NCBI RefSeq assembly: GCF_013407855.1
Contig: NZ_JACBZH010000001.1
Location: 1,922,001 to 1,986,000 of the forward strand
Source of the DNA: Actinopolymorpha rutila
GTDB taxonomy: Bacteria > Actinomycetota > Actinomycetes > Propionibacteriales > Actinopolymorphaceae
Direction of reading: 5' to 3'
DNA length: 64,000 nt
Shown: positions 16,462-26,480 of the stretch, piece after piece
Layout: every line of letters starts with the position of its first letter
Position numbering within the stretch: the first letter of the stretch is position 1
Notes under the pieces: model-generated
Seen by the model: the letters and a program-made list of their open reading frames with translations, nothing else
The model's database searches: none
Told to the model about the DNA's origin: nothing
Made by a program: the position numbers and the translations under genes

Positions 16462-17784
16462 GTGAGCATGCGCGTCTTTCGGGTGGTGACAGGTGTCCTT
16501 GCCGGACTCCTGGGACTTCTCGCTGCCGTCGCGGGCGGTGTCGCGGCGTTCGGTCTGATCGGCCCCGACGACGTGCTGACCGCCGGCACTCACCGCCTCA
16601 CCACCAAAGGCGTGGCCATCGCCACGACGCCGGACCTCATCGGCTACTACGACGCCCGGCTGGTGGTCACCGCCGAGCCGGCGCGGCGAGGGCAGCAGGT
16701 GTTCGTCGGCGTCGGGAACGACGTCGACGTCCGCAGCTACCTCGCGGGGTCGGCGGGTGCCCGGGTGGTGGATTTCGGCTTCCCGTCGACCATGCGCACC
16801 CGCCCGGTAGCCGGTTCCGCCGACCGCCGCGTACCCCCTGACCGGTTGGGCTGGTGGGTCGCCGAGGAGTCCGGGTCCGGTGCCCGCACGTTGTCGTGGC
16901 GTCTGGCCGACGGACCGTACGACGTCGTGGTGATGAACGCCGACGGCCGGCCCGGTGTGGACGTCCGCGTCACCGCCGGAGTGGAGTTCCCCGGCGCGTT
17001 CCGGTTCGCGGTCGTGGTGTTCGCCGTGGGGTTGGTCCTGCTCGCCGTGGCGGCGGTCGTGCTGGTGTGGGGCCGGCGGCCCCGCGCGCGAGGCCGTGAC
17101 CGTTACCGGGACCGTGACCGTAAGCGGGGCCGTGACCGTGAGCGGGCCAGGCCGCGCCGCCGGCGGCGGAGTGAGGACGACGACGAACTGCTCTGGGAGG
17201 GCCGGGGGGCCTGGGAGGAGAACGAGTACTGGGCCTCCGGGACGTCGGCCGAACGCTGGACCGAGGAACGGCCGGGCTGGCTCGACTCGCCCGCGACCCA
17301 GCCGGACGACGGCGCCGAGCCGCCTCCCGGTGAGGTGCCGGCCGGCGAGCCGGGACCGGACCGGGTGCGGACCGGCCAGGCTCCGGCCGGAGAACGCGGA
17401 GGCGAGGACCCCGGAGGTGAGGACCCCGGAGGCCGCGTACCGGCGGGACCGTCGCAGGGTCCGGCCGCCCCGCGCCGTACCCGACCCGGATGGGAGTCAT
17501 CCGGCAACGGCGGCGCGGCCGGCCCCGCCTCGCCCGCACTTCCCTGGCGGCCAGGCAGCACCCGCCGGCCCACCCCGCCGAACTCACCGAACTCTGCGGG
17601 CACCGCGAGCCGGCCGGACCGCCTGCACGACGGCCGGCCCGGCCGACCGGACACCGCGGGTCCGGATCCCCAGAACGAGAACAGCCGTGACATCAGGGAC
17701 ACCCGCCACTGGCGTGACACCGGTGACAGCCATGACAGCACCGACAGCCGCGACATCGGAGACGGCGATGACCAGCGCCCGTAG
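16462..17784 (+). CDS. Membrane protein with long charged, proline-rich cytoplasmic tail; function unknown
   Basis: About 440 residues. A first membrane helix at about 6-32, an extracytoplasmic domain of about 145 residues, and a second helix at about 181-204 (AVVVFAVGLVLLAVAAVVLVW). A cytoplasmic tail follows, starting with a repeated Arg/Asp block (RDRYRDRDRKRGRDRERARPRRRRR), then a Glu/Trp-rich and Pro/Gly-rich disordered region, ending in RDI/RDT/HDS repeats. I do not recognise a named family. GTG 16462 is preceded by a G-rich site at 16449-16454; ATG 16468 is the alternative. It overlaps the following lipoprotein gene by 17 bases, so the two probably act together at the membrane. Confidence 0.7.
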   Translation: MSMRVFRVVTGVLAGLLGLLAAVAGGVAAFGLIGPDDVLTAGTHRLTTKGVAIATTPDLIGYYDARLVVTAEPARRGQQVFVGVGNDVDVRSYLAGSAGARVVDFGFPSTMRTRPVAGSADRRVPPDRLGWWVAEESGSGARTLSWRLADGPYDVVVMNADGRPGVDVRVTAGVEFPGAFRFAVVVFAVGLVLLAVAAVVLVWGRRPRARGRDRYRDRDRKRGRDRERARPRRRRRSEDDDELLWEGRGAWEENEYWASGTSAERWTEERPGWLDSPATQPDDGAEPPPGEVPAGEPGPDRVRTGQAPAGERGGEDPGGEDPGGRVPAGPSQGPAAPRRTRPGWESSGNGGAAGPASPALPWRPGSTRRPTPPNSPNSAGTASRPDRLHDGRPGRPDTAGPDPQNENSRDIRDTRHWRDTGDSHDSTDSRDIGDGDDQRP

Positions 17785-18835
17785 TGGCCGGCCGCGCCGG
17801 CGGCGCCGGACGGTGCTCGCGCTCGCGGCACTGGTGACCGTGGTCGCCGCCACCGCGTCCGGCTGCGTGACGATGCCGAAGCAGAAGACCGGAGCCGCAC
17901 CCGCGTGGGCCCCGATCAGCGCGGAGGACACCGTGGCGGTCGTACGCCAGTACGACCGGCTCCAGTCGAAGGCCGTCCGCACCCGCGACGCCGACCTGCT
18001 CAGGTCGGTGGAGTCCGGGCCGCTGCTGCGGGCCGGTCAGGGCGCTATGCGGGTCGCTCTCGGGCTCGACCCCGAAGGCAGGTCGGCGCTCATGTCGCCC
18101 AAGAGGTCCGGGACGTTGGCCCACCTGCCGAGGTTCTCCGGCTATCCGGTGTGGTTCCTCGCCGTCTCCGCCACCGAGCAACCTCCGGGGCAGGCGACCG
18201 GTCAGGGGTCGGGCAAGGGAACCGGCAAGGGTGACCGGAAGGTGGTCGACCTGATGACCCGGCCGAGGGCCGGGTCGACGTGGAAGGCCGCACAGTCGGT
18301 GGTCCTGGACGAGGGCGCGCGGCTGCCCGCCCTCGCCGAGCGCGGAGGTGCGCCGGTGGCGCTTCCCGCGGCAGACGCCGGCACCCTGATCCGGCCGGCG
18401 GACAAGACGGCGAGCGCCTACGCCCTGCTGCTGACCGGTGGGCCGAAGTCGCCGCAGGCCTGGGCGTTCGCTCCCCATCCGCAGACCGACCGGGCACAGC
18501 AGTCGGCCGCGCAGAAGGTCAGGTCCACGGCGTTCGTCTACCGCCACAGGTACGAGGTGACGTCGGTCCGCGCGCTGGCCACCGCCGACGGCGGCGCGCT
18601 GGTGCTGTTCACCCTGAACGAGATCGAGAACTTCCAGGCAAAGGGGTCGGCCCCCCTGGAGTTCGACAGGACTGACCCGGTGGCCGCCTACACCGGGTAC
18701 CGGACCGGGCAGACCCTCGTCCGGGCGACGTGGGTGTGGCAGGTCGTCGCGCGCGTCCCCGCCAAGGGCAAGGGCGACGGGAAGGTGCATCTGCTCGGTG
18801 TCGACCGCGGACTGGCATCGGTGCAGGCGAAGTAG
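17768..18835 (+). CDS. Putative lipoprotein, function unknown
   Basis: 355 residues. A type II signal peptide is clear: basic start (RSGRPRRRRR), hydrophobic core (TVLALAALVTVVAAT) and lipobox ASGC with the lipidated Cys33. The mature part begins with VTMPKQKTGAAPAWAPISAEDTVAVVRQYD and has no motif I can name; a Gly/Lys-rich loop (GQATGQGSGKGTGKGDRK) sits mid-protein. The ATG lies inside the end of the upstream membrane-protein gene, a 17-base overlap that indicates coupling. It should sit on the outer face of the membrane, possibly with that neighbour. No enzyme signature is seen. Confidence 0.75.
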   Translation: MTSARSGRPRRRRRTVLALAALVTVVAATASGCVTMPKQKTGAAPAWAPISAEDTVAVVRQYDRLQSKAVRTRDADLLRSVESGPLLRAGQGAMRVALGLDPEGRSALMSPKRSGTLAHLPRFSGYPVWFLAVSATEQPPGQATGQGSGKGTGKGDRKVVDLMTRPRAGSTWKAAQSVVLDEGARLPALAERGGAPVALPAADAGTLIRPADKTASAYALLLTGGPKSPQAWAFAPHPQTDRAQQSAAQKVRSTAFVYRHRYEVTSVRALATADGGALVLFTLNEIENFQAKGSAPLEFDRTDPVAAYTGYRTGQTLVRATWVWQVVARVPAKGKGDGKVHLLGVDRGLASVQAK

Positions 18836-18847
18836 CCCGCGGTTTCC

Positions 18848-19786
18848 TCAGACCAGGGGTTCGGGGGAGCCGGGGGTGGCGCCGCGTTCGAGGTAGAGCA
18901 CCGCGCCCTCCGGCGCACCCAGCACGGCCGCCAGCCGGCGGTAAGCCCCGGGCAGACACCGCTCGCGCACCTGGTCGAGGGTGCAGAACTCCACCTGCCT
19001 GATCTCGTGCGGCGCCAGCTTGAACGTCGAGAGCAGCGAATCCGGCTCGTGCACCCCGCCGTCGAAGAGCAGCTCCACCGCGTCGTCCCACCCCCGCCAC
19101 GGCGGCAGCCAGTCGACGCTGAGGAGCTTCCCGATCGGCAGCTCGATGCCGAGTTCCTCCCACGTCTCCCGGGCGGCACCCTCGCGTGGGGACTCGAACG
19201 GCTCGACCACGCCGCCGGGCAGCTCCCAGTCCGGCTTGTACGTCACCTGGGCGAGCAGGACCCGCTGCTGTGGGTCGCGGATCACCACGTGCGCGATCAG
19301 CCGGGTTCGCGGCAAGCTGGAGTTGACGAGGCCGATGAACCCTTCCTGGGTCTCGGGTTCTGGGTCGCCGGTCAGCCGGGCCAGCACCACGACGTCGTGG
19401 CGTTCGCCCTCCGCCGTGCGGTGCGCGCGCAGCAGCCCCTCCCGGCGCAGGCCGGCCCGGGCGGCGATCCGCAGCGACGCGCGGTCGTGTGCCGGGACCT
19501 CGGCCTGGACCCGGTGCAGGCCGAGGGTCCGCAGGGCGTGGACGGTGGCCAGCCGGACCGCCCGGGTGGCGTACCCCTGCCGTCGGTGAGTCTCCTCGAT
19601 GCCCCAGGTGAGTTCGCCCACCCCGCCGCCGAGGTCCTCGATCTCGACGTGGCCGACCTGCCGGTCCTGGGTGAGGACGACGAAGTGGTACGGATCGCCC
19701 GCCGTGGCGGACCGCAGGGTCACCAGGCCGTCGGTGAGCGAGCCGGCGGGCTCGTCGGGGTCGGGCGTGGGTGCTGAGGAGGTCAC
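18848..19786 (-). CDS. GNAT acetyltransferase-Nudix hydrolase fusion
   Basis: 312 residues in two parts. Residues about 20-140 form a GNAT N-acetyltransferase of the RimJ/RimL kind, with the acetyl-CoA loop RRQGYA at 68-73. Residues about 160-305 form a Nudix hydrolase with a complete Nudix box at 192-214 (G-x5-E-x7-RE-x2-EE-x-G-I, reading GGVVEPFE...RETWEELGI). GTG 19786 is chosen because a TAGCCT -10 box ends 7 bases before it. The frame stays open far upstream but with no conserved content. It converges with the lipoprotein gene, leaving only 12 bases. Substrates unknown; one activity could clean up a metabolite acted on by the other. Confidence 0.85.
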   Translation of the reverse strand: MTSSAPTPDPDEPAGSLTDGLVTLRSATAGDPYHFVVLTQDRQVGHVEIEDLGGGVGELTWGIEETHRRQGYATRAVRLATVHALRTLGLHRVQAEVPAHDRASLRIAARAGLRREGLLRAHRTAEGERHDVVVLARLTGDPEPETQEGFIGLVNSSLPRTRLIAHVVIRDPQQRVLLAQVTYKPDWELPGGVVEPFESPREGAARETWEELGIELPIGKLLSVDWLPPWRGWDDAVELLFDGGVHEPDSLLSTFKLAPHEIRQVEFCTLDQVRERCLPGAYRRLAAVLGAPEGAVLYLERGATPGSPEPLV

Positions 19787-19793
19787 TCTGGGC

Positions 19794-19799
19794 AGGCTA
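19794..19799 (-). promoter_or_regulatory. -10 box of a leaderless promoter for the GNAT-Nudix gene
   Basis: TAGCCT on the minus strand, separated by 7 bases from GTG 19786. It decides the start of this gene. Confidence 0.5.
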
Positions 19800-19842
19800 C
19801 CGCGCGCTCGCCTTGTCGCTCGTCGCCAGCGCGCTGCCGTAG

Positions 19843-19874
19843 TCGGCCAGGTCCCGGGTCGGCCAGGTCCCGGG
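19843..19874. repeat. 16-bp direct repeat, two copies
   Basis: TCGGCCAGGTCCCGGG occurs twice head to tail (19843-19858 and 19859-19874), just upstream of the GNAT-Nudix promoter. It may be an activator site or simple slippage. Confidence 0.6.
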
Positions 19875-20011
19875 TGGGCCAGGCATGGCGTTCGCCGTGC
19901 GACCGGTGCAAGGCGCGGTTGACAGTAACGCGCAGAAAACCCTTCGACGCGGTCCGGATGCTGTGGAAGCCTTGTCGGGCAACACCAAGGGTGGCCACGA
20001 GCCGGCCGACG

Positions 20012-20210
20012 CACACCTACTAAGCTTGGGTCGCAAGACCGGGCCGCGGGTGTGGCGACGACCACATCTAGGCCGCTCGGGAATGCCCCGCCGGACCCCG
20101 GCGTTGGAGCACATGTGAGTCGAGAGGTGCATTCGGCAAGAGAGTGCACCCAGTCGAAGCATCGGGGAAACCTCTGCGCCACATTGCCCTGTCACCATCG
20201 AGGTGGTGAC
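20012..20210 (+). ncRNA. Candidate structured RNA leader (hairpin-rich intergenic region)
   Basis: Within the 565-base gene-free stretch 19787-20351 a run of perfect short hairpins is visible: CACACC/GGTGTG (20012-20017 with 20049-20054) enclosing GGTC-GCAA-GACC (20029-20040), TGTGG/CCACA (20051-20066), CGCCGG/CCGGCG (20089-20103), GGTGCA/TGCACC (about 20125-20149) and GTCACCA/TGGTGAC (20191-20210). CACGAC/GTCGTG (20282-20295) and AAGCA/TGCTT (20323-20335) lie further on, before a small reading frame. A TAAGCT -10 candidate is at 20021-20026. No known riboswitch or tRNA could be matched by eye. Direction is taken from the small frame that follows. Confidence 0.35.
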
Positions 20211-20351
20211 CAGGTGAGCGTGCGCTGAGCAACGTCGGTGGTCGCCATCGGGGGAGTCAACGAGGACGCCTGCGAGCCCGACACGACTGGTCGTGGGGGG
20301 ACACCTCATCTCGGCCAACCGCAAGCAAACTGCTTTGGAGACAAGAACAAG

Positions 20352-20540
20352 ATGTGGCCTGCCATTGGTAATTACGCCGATGACTACAACGAGCAGCTCG
20401 CTCGGCGGACCCGGGTTTCGGCCTCGGTCGCTGCGCCGAAGAACCGCTGGGTAGTCCGGTCGCTTCGCGGCACCGGCGTTCGGCTCGGTCGGCTTGCCGA
20501 CCGGCTCGACGCGCCGCGTCCCGGCGCCGAGATCTGCTGA
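20352..20540 (+). CDS. Possible 62-residue small basic protein of unknown function
   Basis: ATG 20352 is preceded by GGAG (20337-20340, 11 bases away). The product starts MWPAIGNYADDYNEQLARRTR and continues as a basic, amphipathic, Arg/Leu-rich chain. It recalls the many short Arg-rich hypothetical proteins of actinomycetes but has no domain I can name. The surrounding DNA has more A/T than its neighbours. A perfect terminator lies 115 bases downstream, consistent with a real transcription unit. An earlier in-frame start at 20238 would add a poor-quality N-terminus. The assignment is uncertain. Confidence 0.4.
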   Translation: MWPAIGNYADDYNEQLARRTRVSASVAAPKNRWVVRSLRGTGVRLGRLADRLDAPRPGAEIC

Positions 20541-20654
20541 CCGGCAAGCGCCCCTCCGGCTCAGCGTCGGCGACAGCATCGAAGCCCGCCGGAGCTGAAC
20601 TGAGCGTCCTGTAGTCCCAAGACCTACGTCGCGCGGATCCCGCGGCACAACGAA

Positions 20655-20692
20655 AACCGGCCCCCGGCGGCAACTTCCGCCGGGGGCCGGTT
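20655..20692. terminator. Bidirectional intrinsic terminator
   Basis: A perfect 16-bp inverted repeat (AACCGGCCCCCGGCGG and its complement) around the loop CAACTT. A-rich sequence on the left and T residues on the right let it work on both strands. It lies between the 62-residue frame (+) and the end of glgB (-). Confidence 0.85.
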
Positions 20693-20731
20693 CGCGTGCT
20701 GTCCGGGGCTTGTTCGTCCCGCGTCAGGCGT

Positions 20732-23173
20732 TCACCAACTGTTCGCCGGACGTTCCTCCGACGGCTGCACTGCCTCCGGGTCGAACCGAAGCCACAGTGT
20801 GCCCAGCGGCGGCAGGGTCAGCGTCGCCGACGCGGGCTGTCCGTGCCAGGTGACCGGGAGTGCCTCCACCGCACCGAGGTTGCCGACGCCGGATCCGGTG
20901 TAGCTGTGCGCGTCGGTGTTGACGATCTCCCGCCACCTGCCGGCGGCCGGCAGACCGAGGCGGTAGTTGTGGTGGGGTACGCCGGCGAAGTTGGCGACGC
21001 AGGCCAGCACACTGCCCTTCGGGCCGTACCGCAGGAAGCTGAACACGTTGTTGCCCGCGTCGTTGGCGTCGATCCAGGCGAACGCCTCGGGCAGGTGGTC
21101 GGTGGCCCACAGCTCCGGCGCGTCGGCGTACACCGCGTTCAGGTCGCGGACCAGCGACCGCACCCCCTTGTGCTCGGGGAAGTCCAGCAGCCACCAGTCC
21201 AGCTCACGTGACTCCGCCCATTCCTGCGGCTGCGCGAGCTCCCCGCCCATGAACAGCAGCTGCTTGCCCGGGTGCGCCCACATAAACGCCAGGTAGGCCC
21301 GCAGGTTTGCCAGCTGCTGCCAGCGGTCGCCCGGCATCTTGGTGAGCAGGGAGCCCTTGCCGTGCACCACCTCGTCGTGCGAGAGCGGCAGGACGAAGTT
21401 CTCCGAGTGGGAGTAGACGAGGGAGAACGTCATCTGGTGGTGGTGGAAGGAGCGGTAGATCGGCTCGCGGGAGAGGTAGTCCAGCGAGTCGTGCATCCAG
21501 CCCATGTTCCACTTGAAGCCGAAGCCCAGGCCGCCGAGGTGGACCGGGCGGGTGACCCCGGGCCACGACGTCGACTCCTCCGCGATCGTGGTGATCCCCG
21601 GAACCCGGCGGTAGCAGGCCGAGTTGACCTCCTGCAGGAAGCTCACCGCCTCGAGGTTCTCCCGGCCGCCGTACTCGTTGGGAGTCCACTGGCCCTCGGC
21701 GCGGGAGTAGTCGAGATAGAGCATCGAGGCGACCGCGTCCACGCGCAGGCCGTCGACGTGGAACTCCTCCAGCCAGTACAGCGCGTTCGCCACCAGGAAG
21801 TTGCGGACCTCCCGCCGGCCGAAGTCGAAGATCAGCGTTCCCCAGTCGGGGTGCTCGCCCCGGCGGGGGTCGGCGTGCTCGTAGAGCGGGGTGCCGTCGA
21901 AGCGGGCCAGCGCCCAGTCGTCCTTCGGGAAGTGCGCCGGAACCCAGTCCAGGATGACGCCGATGCCGGCCTGGTGCAGCGCGTCGACCAGGGCGCGGAA
22001 GCCGTCGGGGTCGCCGAGCCGGGCGGTCGGCGCGAAGTACGAGGAGACCTGGTAGCCCCACGACCCGCCGAAGGGGTGCTCCATCACCGGCAGCAGCTCG
22101 ACGTGGGTGAAGCCCATCTCCACGACGTAGGCGACCAGCTCGTCGGCCAGCTCGTGGTAGCTGCGGCCACGCCGCCACGACCCCAGGTGCACCTCGTAGG
22201 TGCTCATCGGCGCGGCGTACTGCTCGGTGGCCGCCCGCCGGGCCAGCCACTCCTCGTCACCCCAGGTGTACTGCGAGGTGTGCACCACCGAGGCGTTCGC
22301 CGGCGGCACCTCGGTACGGAAGGCCATCGGGTCGGACTTCTGCCGGCGCACGCCGTCGCGGCCGAGGATCTCGTAACGGTAGATGGTGCCGTCGCCGACG
22401 TCGGGGACGAACAGCTCCCACACGCCGCTGCTGCCGAGCGAGCGCATCGGGTGCGGCCGGCCGTCCCAGCCGTTGAAGTCGCCGACGACGCGCACGCCGC
22501 GGGCGTTGGGCGCCCACACCGCGAACGACGTGCCGGTGACCGTCCCGCTCGGGGTCTCGTAGCTGCGCACGTGCGCGCCGAGCACCTGCCAGAGGTTCTC
22601 GTGCCGGCCCTCGCCGATGAGGTGGAGGTCGACCTCGCCCAACGTGGGCAGGAAGCGGTACGGGTCGTCGGCGGGAACCGTCACCCCGTGTGGATAACCG
22701 ACCTCCAGCCGGTAGTCGGTCACCTCCGAGCCGGGCAGGGTGCCCACCCACACGCCGTTGTGCTCGTGCTCCAGCTCGATCCGCTGGTCACCGACGCGGG
22801 CGACCACCTGCTCGGCCATCGGGCGCAGCACGCGCAGGGTCACCTCGCCCTGGTGCACGTGCGGCCCGAGGATCGTGTGCGGTGCGTGGTGGTCGCCGTC
22901 GACCAGCCGGTCGATCTCGGCCGGGTCGACCTTCGGGCGGCCGCCGCCGTTCGGCGTGTCCCGGCCGAGCGTCCTGCCGGTGCTCGGCTGACCGGTGCTC
23001 GGCTGGCTCGGCTGACCGGAACTCGGCTGGCTCGGCCGACCGGCGCTCGGCTGAGCCGCGCCGGTCTGCTGGGTCTGTTCCGCGTCTCCGGACCGGTGGC
23101 GGGTGCTCACGCCCTTCGACCGCTTCGGCGCGGAACCGTTCGACGGTTCGGGAGTGGTGCGGTGGTCGGACAT
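20732..23173 (-). CDS. glgB: 1,4-alpha-glucan branching enzyme
   Basis: Forms alpha-1,6 branches in glycogen-like glucan; last enzyme of the GlgE pathway. 813 residues, with CBM48 modules in the first half and a GH13 barrel with nucleophile Asp479 ([17 protein letters not shown]) and acid/base Glu532 ([11 protein letters not shown]). The N-terminal 75 residues are extra and disordered, with Ser/Gln/Pro/Gly repeats ([19 protein letters not shown]) written in near-identical 12-15 bp DNA repeats at about 22980-23060. It is last in a minus-strand run after glgE, treS and the maltokinase gene. 87 bases separate it from the upstream maltokinase stop, so it may be in the same transcript. Confidence 0.95.
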   Translation of the reverse strand: MSDHRTTPEPSNGSAPKRSKGVSTRHRSGDAEQTQQTGAAQPSAGRPSQPSSGQPSQPSTGQPSTGRTLGRDTPNGGGRPKVDPAEIDRLVDGDHHAPHTILGPHVHQGEVTLRVLRPMAEQVVARVGDQRIELEHEHNGVWVGTLPGSEVTDYRLEVGYPHGVTVPADDPYRFLPTLGEVDLHLIGEGRHENLWQVLGAHVRSYETPSGTVTGTSFAVWAPNARGVRVVGDFNGWDGRPHPMRSLGSSGVWELFVPDVGDGTIYRYEILGRDGVRRQKSDPMAFRTEVPPANASVVHTSQYTWGDEEWLARRAATEQYAAPMSTYEVHLGSWRRGRSYHELADELVAYVVEMGFTHVELLPVMEHPFGGSWGYQVSSYFAPTARLGDPDGFRALVDALHQAGIGVILDWVPAHFPKDDWALARFDGTPLYEHADPRRGEHPDWGTLIFDFGRREVRNFLVANALYWLEEFHVDGLRVDAVASMLYLDYSRAEGQWTPNEYGGRENLEAVSFLQEVNSACYRRVPGITTIAEESTSWPGVTRPVHLGGLGFGFKWNMGWMHDSLDYLSREPIYRSFHHHQMTFSLVYSHSENFVLPLSHDEVVHGKGSLLTKMPGDRWQQLANLRAYLAFMWAHPGKQLLFMGGELAQPQEWAESRELDWWLLDFPEHKGVRSLVRDLNAVYADAPELWATDHLPEAFAWIDANDAGNNVFSFLRYGPKGSVLACVANFAGVPHHNYRLGLPAAGRWREIVNTDAHSYTGSGVGNLGAVEALPVTWHGQPASATLTLPPLGTLWLRFDPEAVQPSEERPANSW

Positions 23174-23260
23174 CCGGGGACACCTTCTTCGTCTGGCTTC
23201 GTGGTGGGTGTTCCGCTCGCGTGCGGGTCGTACCCGGGACCTGCGCCTCGAACCGGCCGG

Positions 23261-24673
23261 TCAGCCGGCGAGACGCTGGATCGCGGTCAGCGGAATCCCC
23301 ACCCAGTCGGGGCGGCTCCGCGTCTCGTAGACGACCTCGTACACCGCCTTGTCGGTTTCGTACGCACGCAACAGCACGGCCTGTTCCCGCGGGTTGGTGC
23401 CGGCAACCTCGCCGTACCCCTCGCAGAACGCGGACCGGTTGCGCTCGGCCCACTCCGCCGCGCGGTAGGTCAGCTGGTGCTCGGAGGGCCGGCTGTGGTC
23501 GGCGAGCAGGTGCTGCGCGGCGTAGTCGAACGAGCGCAACATGCCGGCGACGTCGCGGACGGCGGAGTCCAGCAGGTTGCGTTCCTCCCACGGCCGGTTG
23601 GGCTCGCCCTCGAAGTCGATGACCCGCCAGCCGGCTACGGTCCGCATCACCTGGCCGAGGTGCAGGTCGCCGTGGACCTGCTGGACGGACACCGGCGCCT
23701 CGGTGCGGGCCAGGTCGTCGTAGGCGCCGCGCAGCCGGTCGGCGTACTCGGCCAGTGCGGGCACGATCTCCACCGCGTCGTCCAGCCGGGCCCGCATCGC
23801 CGCCGCCAGGTACGCCAGCTCCTCCCGGCCCCACTCGCCGGTGGGGAGGTAGCGGGCCAGGTCGGCGTGGACCTGCGCGACGGTGGCGCCCAGTCTGTGC
23901 GACTCGCCGGCGAAGTCGCCGCCCACCTCGTCGGCGTGCAGGTCGGCCTCGGCGTAGAGGTCGCGCACGCTGGCGATGGCGAGCTCCCAGCCGTCGGTGG
24001 CAGTACGGAAGAACGCACTGAACATGCCCAGGTCGCCGCGGCCTGTCTTGCCGTCGGCGTCGGGCCACTCCGCGTCCAGCCACCCGAACAGCCGGGCGAC
24101 GTTGTCGCAGTTGTTGCGGGCGAACGCCTCGTGCACCTCGATGTCGGCGTTGCGGCCGTGGTGCACGCGGCGGAAGAGCTTGAGGAGGACGTCCTCGCCG
24201 TACACCAGCGACGTGTTGCTCTGCTCACCGGTCAGCACCAGCGAGGGTTCGTCGGCGGACACCTCGAGCTCGCCGATGCGGTGGAACGCGAGGTCGGTAC
24301 GCGCCACCTCGCCCAGCAGCCCACCCAGGAGCAGCGACATAGCCGCCTTGTCGTGCGGCGCGTCATACACCCAGACCGGGTCGGGCGACAGCTCGTCCTC
24401 GGTCCACTCCGACACCGCCGCGTGGCCGAGGTGGTCGGCGGGCTCGGGGTAGTAGCTGAGCGGGACCTGGTAGACGTCGGGAGCGGCACTGTCGGCGTCG
24501 GCGTACCGCACGGACACCAGCACCACCCGAACCGCGGGCCAGGCGCCGCGCTCGGACAGCCAACTCAGCGGGTGGACGGACTCGACCGTGAACTCTCTGC
24601 CCTTGCCCGCGAACCACCGCTGCCGTTCCAGGAAGTCGTGCAGGCCGGTGGTCTGAGTGGCTTTCACCATCAT
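23261..24673 (-). CDS. mak: Maltokinase (maltose 1-phosphate forming)
   Basis: Phosphorylates maltose from trehalose synthase to maltose 1-phosphate, the donor used by GlgE. 470 residues, the size of stand-alone Pep2/Mak proteins. The kinase-like C-lobe has HGDLHLGQ beginning at His334 (catalytic loop) and the metal-binding IDFEGEPNRP after it. The N-terminal cap begins with ATQTTGLHDFLERQRWFAGKGREF, typical of maltokinases. Start: two consecutive ATGs (24673 and 24670) after AAAGG. In some bacteria this domain is fused to TreS; here it is separate and lies 103 bases downstream of treS. Confidence 0.93.
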   Translation of the reverse strand: MMVKATQTTGLHDFLERQRWFAGKGREFTVESVHPLSWLSERGAWPAVRVVLVSVRYADADSAAPDVYQVPLSYYPEPADHLGHAAVSEWTEDELSPDPVWVYDAPHDKAAMSLLLGGLLGEVARTDLAFHRIGELEVSADEPSLVLTGEQSNTSLVYGEDVLLKLFRRVHHGRNADIEVHEAFARNNCDNVARLFGWLDAEWPDADGKTGRGDLGMFSAFFRTATDGWELAIASVRDLYAEADLHADEVGGDFAGESHRLGATVAQVHADLARYLPTGEWGREELAYLAAAMRARLDDAVEIVPALAEYADRLRGAYDDLARTEAPVSVQQVHGDLHLGQVMRTVAGWRVIDFEGEPNRPWEERNLLDSAVRDVAGMLRSFDYAAQHLLADHSRPSEHQLTYRAAEWAERNRSAFCEGYGEVAGTNPREQAVLLRAYETDKAVYEVVYETRSRPDWVGIPLTAIQRLAG

Positions 24674-24776
24674 CGCCTTTCGTTCGCTATGTGGCCGGGC
24701 TCGCGTGGAACGCACACCCCCGCGAGCCCGTGCCGCGCTGACCGCACTGACGGACCGGCTTTCCCGGACGACTGGT

Positions 24777-26476
<1,700 letters not shown>

Positions 26477-26480
<4 letters not shown>

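Noticed and set aside
19885-20118. 77-codon + strand frame beginning MAFAVRPVQGAV upstream of the hairpin-rich region
   Set aside because: No ribosome site, overlaps the hairpins and ends without similarity to anything; taken as chance.
20012-20150. c-di-GMP, cobalamin or SAM riboswitch
   Set aside because: Isolated resemblances (GGGTCGCAAGACC to the GEMM core) do not extend to the conserved neighbouring bases of these classes.
19787-20182. Long N-terminal extension of the GNAT-Nudix protein
   Set aside because: The frame is open upstream, but a TAGCCT -10 box 7 bases before GTG 19786 and Pro/Arg-rich non-conserved content argue against it.
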